This document shows, piece by piece, positions 54,910-63,357 of a stretch of 64,000 nucleotides of DNA (position 1 is its first letter; the number at the start of each line of letters is the position of its first letter). The DNA lies in NCBI GenBank assembly GCA_021738535.1, contig JAIPBU010000022.1, forward strand, positions 1-64,000. The letters are read 5' to 3'. Below the pieces are notes generated by a model. That model saw only the letters and a program-made list of their open reading frames with translations, did not search any database and had not been told where the DNA came from. This stretch comes from Bacteroidales bacterium (lineage in GTDB: Bacteria; Bacteroidota; Bacteroidia; Bacteroidales; VadinHA17). Position numbers and translations under genes: made by a program.

Positions 54910-56319
54910 CTATTGTTCTGTGACATCAAAAATTGTGTGCCTGTCAAGGTTCTTCCAGTAGAGAATTGCTTTCTGTCTTACCAGTTCCCAGTAAATATTA
55001 CTATCAAGCCCATAAACGTAGTTAATCTCTTTTAGCTCATTGCGTATCTTATCAGCTATGTCTTTTTTAAGCCGGATATGCAGTTTATTATTTTTGTATA
55101 AGAAATATGCTTCAGGATAAATATTGTCATTTACCACTTTGATAAGACCATGCCCAACCGTTGCACCTGTACTGAGCTGGATTCCGTCATTAAGACAACT
55201 GACCGGTGGATTTGATCCTGCATGTGACTCAACGATCATTTCATCAACGCCGGTATTATAGTACTCCCTGGCTCTTATTCCCATCTTAACACCTATAATA
55301 GCATAGACACCGAAATGCCTGTGCATTTCATTGGCCAGCACGCCTGCTTCCCATTCTTCCCTGCCATGCCTGGTGATGATTGTGTCAATATATGGCTGCA
55401 GATCGGGAAAGTAGAACGCGGTGTCCACGGGAATATCTTTAAACACCTGGTTCCTGTTTACTGTTTTACCTGAAAGGATTGAACATATCATGCTGTTTTT
55501 TATCTTCCCGCTAGGGGCACGCAGAAAGTTAATCCCTTCGTGATTTGTTGTTTCAAAGATTTCAGGATAGTGAAAATAAAGGGCTATCATATCGTCAATC
55601 AGCCCGGTAATGAAATTATGATCGTCTAGTTCAGAAAAGAGGCGGGCAGTACTTTTAGCGTAGGGGGTATTTAGTTCTGAAATATCACTTACCTGTTCAT
55701 CGTCATAAAAAATATTTAAATCATAACCGATAATACGGGTGGGTATGTCTGTGTTTATTATTTTACGTGCAGCAAGGCTGTCCAGTTCGTAATTAAAACC
55801 GCTCAGTGGTTTTGCTGAGTCATTGCTCCAGAGTATGTCTTTTAGTTTATCAAAAATGCCGGGTTGTTCCCTGTGCAGTTTATCAAGCACATTCATGCTG
55901 CCAAGAGCAACAAAACTGACAGGTGTTTTCTCGTGTGTAACAGCATGGCTGATAATCTCTATTGCGCCTGCTTCACCATTTGTGCTAATTCCATTTTCAT
56001 CTGCCCAGGTATAAGCTGATGGTATTTTAAGATCCTTTGATGGAGAATCACGGTTTATGCCAACTTTAATTCCCTGGTGGTGATAGCTGTTCAGTAAAGA
56101 CCGGACCTTGATATAGGCTGATTCAGCCGGCATCACCCCGCCTGAAACTGTAATGGCAAGCACTCTTATATCTGGTGATGCGAGTAACATATTAATAGTC
56201 TTCAGGTCGTCAAGACCTGCATCAGTATCGATAATAACATAATGTGAAGGTTTCCATGGGTGGGCATTAAGCCCCTGTATGAAAAGAACCAGGATTAGTA
56301 TGCTAATAATTTTCTTCAT
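54910..56319 (-). CDS. Exported nucleoside hydrolase-like protein
   Basis: About 469 residues. Signal peptide ends LNA. DTDAGLDD (residues 31-38) is the metal and ribose-binding signature of the inosine/uridine-preferring nucleoside hydrolases; the following VSGGVMP and VALGSMNVLD segments also fit. The protein is longer than the usual 310-340 residues, with a C-terminal extension of about 130. An alternative ATG is 9 bp upstream. It is divergent from the tetraheme cytochrome gene. Its export is unusual for a family best known in the cytoplasm, and it may act on another ribosyl or glycosyl substrate. Confidence 0.85.
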   Translation of the reverse strand: MKKIISILILVLFIQGLNAHPWKPSHYVIIDTDAGLDDLKTINMLLASPDIRVLAITVSGGVMPAESAYIKVRSLLNSYHHQGIKVGINRDSPSKDLKIPSAYTWADENGISTNGEAGAIEIISHAVTHEKTPVSFVALGSMNVLDKLHREQPGIFDKLKDILWSNDSAKPLSGFNYELDSLAARKIINTDIPTRIIGYDLNIFYDDEQVSDISELNTPYAKSTARLFSELDDHNFITGLIDDMIALYFHYPEIFETTNHEGINFLRAPSGKIKNSMICSILSGKTVNRNQVFKDIPVDTAFYFPDLQPYIDTIITRHGREEWEAGVLANEMHRHFGVYAIIGVKMGIRAREYYNTGVDEMIVESHAGSNPPVSCLNDGIQLSTGATVGHGLIKVVNDNIYPEAYFLYKNNKLHIRLKKDIADKIRNELKEINYVYGLDSNIYWELVRQKAILYWKNLDRHTIFDVTEQ

Positions 56320-56353
56320 CGTGATCATAAAAATATATCTGTAAAAATAATGA

Positions 56354-56384
56354 TTTGTTGTGGACCCCGGAAATTGTATTTTTT
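56354..56384 (+). promoter_or_regulatory. Possible promoter of the tetraheme-SUMF1 gene
   Basis: TTTG (56354-56357), 19 bp, then TATTTTTT (56377-56384), one mismatch to TAnnTTTG. The ATG is 35 bp downstream. Confidence 0.45.
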
Positions 56385-56419
56385 ATATATTGAACGCTTA
56401 AATTCTACCCGGTATATTG

Positions 56420-57946
56420 ATGAAAAAATTCTGGATAATCTTTCTTCCCGGCCTTGCGCTGGGTGTCTTAATAGTTCTTGGTACCAATAAAGCTATCAGC
56501 CTGACTTCGGCTAATGATTTTTGTGCCAGCTGTCATATCCATCCGCAGGCAACTAAATCATGGAAGAAGTCAGTACATTATATTACAGCCTCAGGTACAA
56601 AAACTGGTTGTGTTGAGTGCCATTTACCTCCAAAAGGGGAGGGACATATACCGGAAAAGATCAGGACAGGAATGAGAGATGTTTGGGGTAAGATCACCAA
56701 AGACCCTGATTCCTTTGACTGGGAGGAAAGATCACTCCTGGAAAATGCCAGGCATTATGTGCCTGAAAGTGCCTGCCTTCATTGTCATGAAACATTATTT
56801 ACGCCTGAGTTATCGAGGGAAGGCGAAGAGGCTCACCTTTATTATGAGCGTTCATCAGGAAGCGGTGACCTTCACTGTATAAACTGCCACCTGAATGCCG
56901 GTCATTATATAGAAGGATATAAGCACGGTGGAAATGAGTCGTTTGGAATGACGAGTGCGAATACCGAGATTATTTATGAAGATGCTGCAGAAGTAAATTC
57001 TTTTGAGTCCTTTACAGAATACATTCCTGGTTCATCTGTTTCCTTCGATATGGTAGCAGTACCGGGAGGCAACTTTATGATGGGCAGTCCTGAAGATGAA
57101 GAATACAGGGAGCCTGATGAGGGCCCGCGTGTCAGGGTTGGTATAAGTCCCTTTTTCATGTCTGAAGTAGAGGTTACATGGGATGAATACCTTGCTTTTT
57201 ACGCTCAGACATCTGCTGAAGGCCGGTCAACAGATACAAAGGGTTTACGGTCAGGAGCAGAGGCAGATGCAATCACGGGCGCAACTCCGCCTTACGGTCA
57301 GCCTGATAAGAACTGGGGCATGGGCAAACGCCCTGTAATATCCATTACTCATCATGCTGCCGAGACTTATTGCAGGTGGCTTAGCAGTGTGACTGGGAAG
57401 AAATACCGCCTGCCCACTGAGGCAGAATGGGAATATGCCTGCAGGGCAGGAACTGATACTCCTTATTTTTTTGAGGGTGACCCGGAAGATTTTCAAAGGA
57501 GGGGCTTTTTATCCGGCCTCAGGAAGAATGATACTGCAAAAATTAATACATTTGTTGTATACAGGGAAAACAGTCCCGCAAAGACACAGGAGCCCGAAGC
57601 TGTAAAAGCAAACCCTTTTGGTCTTAAAAACATGCCGGGGAATGTGGCTGAATTTTGTTCTGACTGGTACTCAGCAGATACCTACTCTCGATATGGAGAA
57701 GGGGCGATAAAAGACCCTGAAGGCCCGGATAGCGGAAAAGAAAAAGTAATAAGAGGCGGATCGTTCAGGGATGAGGCAGGGAACCTGAGATCAGCAAACA
57801 GGGATCATACAAAGACTGAGAAATGGCTGCGGACTGATCCCCAGATACCCAAGAGCAAGTGGTGGTATTCCGACTGCTTCCATGTTGGATTCAGGGTTGT
57901 ATGTGAGTATGATGATGCAATGAGGTCAAAAGAAAATATTCAATAA
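56420..57946 (+). CDS. NapC/NrfH-like tetraheme cytochrome fused to a SUMF1-type domain
   Basis: 508 residues. An N-terminal membrane anchor (about 4-24) is followed by four CXXCH heme sites at 35-39, 64-68, 119-123 and 153-157, the layout of NapC/NrfH quinol dehydrogenases. From about 208 comes a SUMF1/formylglycine-enzyme-like domain (VPGGNFMMGSPEDEE, GKKYRLPTEAEWEYACRAG, MPGNVAEFCSDWY, RGGSF, then GFRVV). The Cys pair of true formylglycine enzymes, expected after RGGSF, is missing, so sulfatase activation is unlikely. An in-frame TTG just upstream is not used. It precedes the Tat-exported oxidoreductase gene by 31 bp, likely one operon. Quinol oxidation in the periplasm is inferred. Confidence 0.9.
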   Translation: MKKFWIIFLPGLALGVLIVLGTNKAISLTSANDFCASCHIHPQATKSWKKSVHYITASGTKTGCVECHLPPKGEGHIPEKIRTGMRDVWGKITKDPDSFDWEERSLLENARHYVPESACLHCHETLFTPELSREGEEAHLYYERSSGSGDLHCINCHLNAGHYIEGYKHGGNESFGMTSANTEIIYEDAAEVNSFESFTEYIPGSSVSFDMVAVPGGNFMMGSPEDEEYREPDEGPRVRVGISPFFMSEVEVTWDEYLAFYAQTSAEGRSTDTKGLRSGAEADAITGATPPYGQPDKNWGMGKRPVISITHHAAETYCRWLSSVTGKKYRLPTEAEWEYACRAGTDTPYFFEGDPEDFQRRGFLSGLRKNDTAKINTFVVYRENSPAKTQEPEAVKANPFGLKNMPGNVAEFCSDWYSADTYSRYGEGAIKDPEGPDSGKEKVIRGGSFRDEAGNLRSANRDHTKTEKWLRTDPQIPKSKWWYSDCFHVGFRVVCEYDDAMRSKENIQ

Positions 57947-57977
57947 ACAATAATCAATTAACTAACTTTCTTCTTTT

Positions 57978-59324
57978 ATGAAAAAATCAATCTCACGCCG
58001 TAACTTCCTTGGTAAAGCCGCAGCTGCCGGTGCAGCCGGTGCCGTTATACCCTCGTTCATGAACTCATGTTCCACTGATGGAAGGATGAAAGATGTTGCT
58101 ATCCCTGAATTTCTTGACAGTGCTCCTGACGGACCTGAACTGAAAGCAGGATTAATAGGTTGTGGTGGACGTGGCACGGGAGCTGCTATTAATTTTCTTT
58201 CTGCCGGTCCAAACCTGAAGATAACAGCTCTTGGAGACGTTTTTGAAGACAGGCTGGAATCGTGTCGTGAAAGGATTAAGTCAGAGAAAGACAATGCTGT
58301 TGAAGAGGCGAATTGTTTTATTGGTTTCGATGCTTATCAGAAAGTAATAGACTCAGGTAGTGACATTATAATTCTTGCTACTCCTCCTTATTTCAGACCT
58401 GAACATTTTGCTGCTGCAGTAGATGCACGTAAGCATGTTTTTATGGAAAAGCCTGTAACGGTTGATCCGGTTGGAGCACGTTCGGTAATGGCAAGCTCAA
58501 AGAAAGCCGAAAGCATGGGATTAAGTGTTGCAACAGGAACACAGCGCAGGCATCAGAGAGATTATGCAAATACCTTTGCACAGGTAAAAGCCGGGGCCAT
58601 AGGGGATATCGTCAGTGCAAACTGTTACTGGAACCAGAGTAAACTGTGGCACCGTGACCCCAATGCAAGCTGGTCTGAAATGGAATATATGATAAGGAAC
58701 TGGGTGAACTGGTGCTGGCTGTCAGGTGATCACATAGTGGAACAGCATGTTCATAACCTGGATGTTATTAACTGGTTTACCGGTAAGCATCCTGTTGAGG
58801 CAGTTGGTTTTGGATCACGTCACAGGAGGGTTACAGGCGACCAGTTTGATAATTTCAGTATTGACTATGTACTTGATAACGGGGTGCATGTGCATAGTAT
58901 GTGCCGGCAGATAAACGGTTGCGAAAACAATGTATCTGAATTTGTGCAGGGAACAAACGGATCATCTAATTGCAGCAACACTATTTATGATAATGAAGGT
59001 GTCGAAAAATGGAATTACAAATATCCGCTTAACGAGGAAGGCGAAGAAACAAACAGGGTCAAGGTAAGCCCGTATGTGCAGGAGCATATTGACCTGGTTA
59101 CTGCAATACGAAATGATGAGCCTTTTGTTGAAGCGGAAAACACTGCTATCTCCACTCTCGTCGGTATAATGGGAAGGATATCAGCCTATACAGGAAAAAA
59201 AGTGACCTGGGATGAAATGATGAATTCAGATATTAAGCTTGGACCGAAAGTATTTGAGTTTGGTCCCGTTGATATTCAAAAAGATGTACCCGTACCGGGT
59301 GAAGCTTATAAACAGGGTAAGTGA
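57978..59324 (+). CDS. Tat-exported Gfo/Idh/MocA oxidoreductase
   Basis: 448 residues. The N-terminus carries a twin-arginine signal SRRNFLGK (6-13), then a hydrophobic Ala-rich stretch and Cys31, a possible lipid anchor. The Rossmann domain has GLIGCGGRGTGAA (nucleotide-binding Gly motif) and MEKPVTVDP, the EKP catalytic Lys motif. DHIVEQHVHNLD supplies the catalytic-like His/Asp. Tat export carries a folded, cofactor-loaded enzyme to the periplasm, so sugar or cyclitol oxidation with NAD(P) retained on the protein is plausible. It lies 31 bp after the tetraheme gene. Substrate not readable. Confidence 0.92.
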   Translation: MKKSISRRNFLGKAAAAGAAGAVIPSFMNSCSTDGRMKDVAIPEFLDSAPDGPELKAGLIGCGGRGTGAAINFLSAGPNLKITALGDVFEDRLESCRERIKSEKDNAVEEANCFIGFDAYQKVIDSGSDIIILATPPYFRPEHFAAAVDARKHVFMEKPVTVDPVGARSVMASSKKAESMGLSVATGTQRRHQRDYANTFAQVKAGAIGDIVSANCYWNQSKLWHRDPNASWSEMEYMIRNWVNWCWLSGDHIVEQHVHNLDVINWFTGKHPVEAVGFGSRHRRVTGDQFDNFSIDYVLDNGVHVHSMCRQINGCENNVSEFVQGTNGSSNCSNTIYDNEGVEKWNYKYPLNEEGEETNRVKVSPYVQEHIDLVTAIRNDEPFVEAENTAISTLVGIMGRISAYTGKKVTWDEMMNSDIKLGPKVFEFGPVDIQKDVPVPGEAYKQGK

Positions 59325-59338
59325 TGAGACTTCTTCGG

Positions 59339-60709
59339 TTAATGATCTTTTAGCGCTTTACTGAGTGCTTGAGTTGTAGTGTAATATTTAGCTATCATAT
59401 TTGGGATCTCCCATTCGGGGATATTCCCTTTTTCGAGATATTGTAAATATTTCTCAGTTACCTGGCCAAAGTGAGCTTCATGCCCGGTTTTGTATTTATC
59501 CGGTATGTTGATCCTGTATTTCCCGCTTTCAATAATCTCATATCCTATTCCCTGCCAGGGCAGTTTACCCAGAGCTTTTTCAAGAATATGTTTAAAGTCC
59601 GGGCTGTTCTTTTTGCGTTCCAGGTATAATACCGGTTTATAATTTTCTTCTTCTCCCTGCCTGATAATAAGATTTGCCAGGGTGCCTCTCATTATTGAAT
59701 AATGAGTATCGCCCCCTCCTTCGGGAGCCCGGAATTTCCATTCAACTCTTACTTTTGCGTGCGTGTCTTTTATCCTGTAATTGATCTCCCCATTGGCATA
59801 TACATTCAGGATATTGCCTGATACATGTTCATCGAGGTAGCTTGGGAAAGTGTCCAGGCCGGTGACCAGCTCATATTCACCTGCAGTCAGAGCGGTTGGC
59901 CATCTGCCGGCATCAATTATCTCTATGTCATTTTTGTCAATTGCCATGCCCGGGTAGCACTCCCATTGTACCAGGTCAACCAGGTGAGTTGTAACGTCCA
60001 CAATGCCTTCACCCTGCTGCGATGTGTCGAAATACCAGGGAGGTCTTTTCAGGGGCGACCCGGAAACGTATTTAAAGAAATGATGTACACTTTCTTTTGT
60101 AATTGCGGGTTTACCCGGGCTGCCCTGTATCAGTTCTCCAAATATCTCACTGTTTTGAGAGAGCTCTCTCTGCAGCATCGTGGTAATTTCATATCTCTCA
60201 GTCATAATATCATACAGGAGAACATCATTCTCAGCAGCTGTCCTGAAAGCTTTTTCAAGCAAGGGGAATTTGCCCGGGCTTATTACCATAGGCTTATCTG
60301 CCAGTATATTGATTCCTGATTCGGCACACTTCAGAATATAATCGGTTTTTTCCCGGTTATTGCCGGATAATACCACCACATTCCCAGGCCGTTTAATCAT
60401 GAACTCTTCAAAAAAGTCCTCTCCGGTGTATACTTTCTCTTCCCATGAAGTGGGGTTTTCTTTCCTGTTATTGTAATTATCAATCATTTCAAGGTGCCTG
60501 TTAAGCTCCTTGCCGCCGGGTGCAAAAACGTAGGCTTTGGGTGAAACTGATTCATACATATTTTTTTGCACCAGGGCTGCGTGGAAATGCCCGGGATCAA
60601 GAGTTACCAGTGTTACTTTTTTCATGTCTTCTTTATCATCAGTGCTTTTTCTGCCGCAGGAAACAAGCAACAGTACTGTTATGAGGAAAAATGATCTTAA
60701 ATGTTGCAT
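59339..60709 (-). CDS. Lipoprotein Gfo/Idh/MocA-like protein with oxidoreductase C-terminal domain
   Basis: 456 residues. A Sec leader ends LLLVSC, a lipobox (Cys18). The first domain starts VTLVTLDPGHFHAALV where GxGxxG is expected, so the usual nucleotide-binding Gly loop is absent. ILADKPMVI stands in the place of the EKP motif, keeping Lys-Pro, and the C-terminal part resembles the putative oxidoreductase C-terminal family in Bacteroidota. It lies 2 bp after the heme-protein gene and converges on the Tat-type gene 14 bp away. Whether it binds NAD(P) is uncertain. Confidence 0.85.
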   Translation of the reverse strand: MQHLRSFFLITVLLLVSCGRKSTDDKEDMKKVTLVTLDPGHFHAALVQKNMYESVSPKAYVFAPGGKELNRHLEMIDNYNNRKENPTSWEEKVYTGEDFFEEFMIKRPGNVVVLSGNNREKTDYILKCAESGINILADKPMVISPGKFPLLEKAFRTAAENDVLLYDIMTERYEITTMLQRELSQNSEIFGELIQGSPGKPAITKESVHHFFKYVSGSPLKRPPWYFDTSQQGEGIVDVTTHLVDLVQWECYPGMAIDKNDIEIIDAGRWPTALTAGEYELVTGLDTFPSYLDEHVSGNILNVYANGEINYRIKDTHAKVRVEWKFRAPEGGGDTHYSIMRGTLANLIIRQGEEENYKPVLYLERKKNSPDFKHILEKALGKLPWQGIGYEIIESGKYRINIPDKYKTGHEAHFGQVTEKYLQYLEKGNIPEWEIPNMIAKYYTTTQALSKALKDH

Positions 60710-60711
60710 TT

Positions 60712-63357
60712 TTATTCTCTTATTGCAGCTTCTTTTGGCCTGTTAACCTGGTTACGGTGGTGACCGCTGCTGTTCATTTTCTTTTTATGACATACATAGC
60801 ACGTACCATGAGTACCAATGCTGCCTGCCATTCCCTGGTACTGTAATGGCTGGATATTATCCCTGTGTTTATCAAACTTATTAACGGCACCGTAAACTGC
60901 ATGGGTTGAGCCATGGCAGGCAATACACATCATACCCATGTTATCTGTTCTGTTACGATAAAGTGCAGTAAATCCGGGTACCCATTTATTATAAGATGTT
61001 CCCAGCCATCCATCTTCGTAAATGTTGAAGTTAGTGTGACATCCTTTGCAGTCAGGCTCCATCAGCCAGGGTATCCTGGGTTTTATTTCTTCTTTTGTCT
61101 CAACAAAAACAGGTTCGAGATTAACTGCAAGCCGTGGAGCAGATTCTTTTCCTGCCTGGTCTTTAAGCAGGGCCAGTGCATGGTCTTCAAGTTTGCCGTG
61201 GCAGTTTGTGCAATCAAGAAATCCTGCATGCCTCCCCCTGAAGCATGTTGTTGATCCTTCCTGCCTGGATGGGTGACACATATTACAGGCATCCTCGTTC
61301 ATCCCGCTGAGGTAGTTGGCGTGGAAGCCATGAATGGAAGCAGAAAAATTAAGTATTCCCGGTTTGCCGGGAGCACCAACAGCCGGGTCGGCATGGCAGG
61401 CCTGGCAAAGCATCGGGTTGCCATTTTCAGCATCTTCAAGCAGTGTTGTCTTACTGTAGCGGTCGTGGGCTGCAAGTATATTGCGGGATGTTTCATTTGA
61501 CACACCTGCAACATTATTCCAGCCCCAGTCGCCGCCGTGGCAGTTTCTGCAGCCCATCTCCGTTGAGGTGGGTGCAACAGTTGAGGTAGATGCAAGAACA
61601 TTTTCTTGCTCATCATATGCAGTTATCTTGAAGAGGGGATAGGGATTGTATTGTCCGTCGTCCCTGTAAGGCATCACAGGTATAAGCTCTGCCGCAAACC
61701 TGTCTTCCAGGGCATGCATCTCACCATTAATCCCAAACCCGGCCAGTCCGGTACCCTCTTCAAGGTCTACCCCGAAAATTTTATCGTCATATTCCCAGAA
61801 TTGCGAATGAGCAAGGGGATCAGAGTGCTGTTCTTCGACTTCATACTTAATTACCACCCCATCTGTAATAATACCCGGTTTGGATCCTCTTTTCACGAGC
61901 TGGGCATTAAGTGTGTTGGCAGGTGGGAGGAAAGAAAAATACTCTTCATCATCGGAGATGCAATGCATGCCAAGGTCATTCCACACCAGTAGTACGTATT
62001 CATCATTATCAGCATCGAAGGGTGGAAGTTCATGAGTAAACTTACCCGGTGTAAAATCATCTTCAGCATCCTTTTCTTTACCTAGTATATCCCTGTACAT
62101 GAAAGATGCGAGAGCTTTTTTTTCTATACCTGTTCCGGCAAAGGGGGGCATATAGGTATTTATTTTGCCCATACCCGTGAGCTGGGCCTCAATACCCCTT
62201 TCAGTGAGCCTGTTTATTTTATTCTTTACGCCATTGTAGCCGTCAACAGTATGGCAGCTCAGGCATTGCAGCCTGAACAGTTCTGCGCCTGCTAACATGG
62301 TATTGTCTTCAGTGACTACGTTAACCTTGCTCCACCTGGCAGCCGGCAGGAAGCCTGATTTGTTGATCTTTGGAATGTCATCCGGTGTCATGCCATTTGA
62401 ATACATGGTATTGTAAATAACATACGGTTTCCTTGCTATCTCCCTCAGGTATTCAAAACCACCCATCCATGCAAAGGTAATTGCAACCAGCACGGCAACT
62501 GTTACTTTCTGAAGCCATCCGGGGAAACGTATCAATGTAAATAATCCCAGCCCGAAGAGAATTATGCTTGCATCAATAATAATTTTCTGGAATATCTTTC
62601 CCTCGGGATTAAGATGGAATACATTATTGAATGCCTCGGGACTGATAACAGTTGTGTAGTAGAAACCTGTCAGTGCAAGTACAGCCAGTGGGAAGTACAT
62701 CCATTTAGCACAATACCTGTATATATCATCCCTGATTTTTTTATGCTTTTTGAAACTGGCTGTAACAAGACCAAAGACCCCGGCAATAATGATCGCAATT
62801 GATGTTCTGAAAAGGAGTGAAGGGAGGAAACTGGGATTGAAGAATCCCTGCCAGAAGCTTCCTGTCTCTGTCCAGTTCCCCGGGGTAAGCATAAAGCCCA
62901 GTATGCCGTTAATAATAAAGAGGCTGAGCCAGGCAAAAATGAAATAAAGCCAGCCTGCCACCAGGTGGTTCCTCCTGCTCATCTTTTCCCAGCGATAGTG
63001 ATAAATCAGCAGGGCAATTATCTCACAGATGAAGAAAACCCATTCAATAGCCCATCCAAAGACGAATTCGTGGATAAGTAATGATGTTCCCGCAGGGTTG
63101 ACAAGGGCAATGATAAACCATATCCCAACGCCTGTAACTCCACCCAGTACCATTGTAAGCAATAGGAAGAACCAGGTATGAGACCTGACATAATCAAGAA
63201 TAGCATTATTGCCTGACCTGTAAGCCTTTATTTCTGTCATCACCAGGAATAAGCCGCCTCCGACAGCAAGGTGGGCAATTACTACATGTATTATCGCGAT
63301 TATTGCTATTAGCAATGATCCGCCTGTGTCGGGCAGATACCATACGGGGTAATTCAT
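60712..63357 (-). CDS. Cytochrome-bd-subunit-I-like membrane domain fused to eight heme c sites
   Basis: 881 residues. About nine membrane helices in residues 10-300 resemble cytochrome bd subunit I (CydA-like; GWAIEWVFFICEI, LLFRTSIAI). Then come CLSCH at 365-369 in a monoheme cytochrome c domain, a DLGMHC region near 461, and seven more CXXCH sites at 603, 651, 691, 716, 770, 811 and 853, in a periplasmic multiheme part. It likely exchanges electrons between the quinone pool and the periplasm. Its ATG overlaps the upstream gene's stop (ATGA), and the lipoprotein oxidoreductase follows by 2 bp. Function is inferred from the domains. Confidence 0.88.
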   Translation of the reverse strand: MNYPVWYLPDTGGSLLIAIIAIIHVVIAHLAVGGGLFLVMTEIKAYRSGNNAILDYVRSHTWFFLLLTMVLGGVTGVGIWFIIALVNPAGTSLLIHEFVFGWAIEWVFFICEIIALLIYHYRWEKMSRRNHLVAGWLYFIFAWLSLFIINGILGFMLTPGNWTETGSFWQGFFNPSFLPSLLFRTSIAIIIAGVFGLVTASFKKHKKIRDDIYRYCAKWMYFPLAVLALTGFYYTTVISPEAFNNVFHLNPEGKIFQKIIIDASIILFGLGLFTLIRFPGWLQKVTVAVLVAITFAWMGGFEYLREIARKPYVIYNTMYSNGMTPDDIPKINKSGFLPAARWSKVNVVTEDNTMLAGAELFRLQCLSCHTVDGYNGVKNKINRLTERGIEAQLTGMGKINTYMPPFAGTGIEKKALASFMYRDILGKEKDAEDDFTPGKFTHELPPFDADNDEYVLLVWNDLGMHCISDDEEYFSFLPPANTLNAQLVKRGSKPGIITDGVVIKYEVEEQHSDPLAHSQFWEYDDKIFGVDLEEGTGLAGFGINGEMHALEDRFAAELIPVMPYRDDGQYNPYPLFKITAYDEQENVLASTSTVAPTSTEMGCRNCHGGDWGWNNVAGVSNETSRNILAAHDRYSKTTLLEDAENGNPMLCQACHADPAVGAPGKPGILNFSASIHGFHANYLSGMNEDACNMCHPSRQEGSTTCFRGRHAGFLDCTNCHGKLEDHALALLKDQAGKESAPRLAVNLEPVFVETKEEIKPRIPWLMEPDCKGCHTNFNIYEDGWLGTSYNKWVPGFTALYRNRTDNMGMMCIACHGSTHAVYGAVNKFDKHRDNIQPLQYQGMAGSIGTHGTCYVCHKKKMNSSGHHRNQVNRPKEAAIRE

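Noticed and set aside
57040-57920. True formylglycine-generating enzyme (sulfatase activator)
   Set aside because: The catalytic Cys pair after RGGSF is absent and no sulfatase gene lies nearby.
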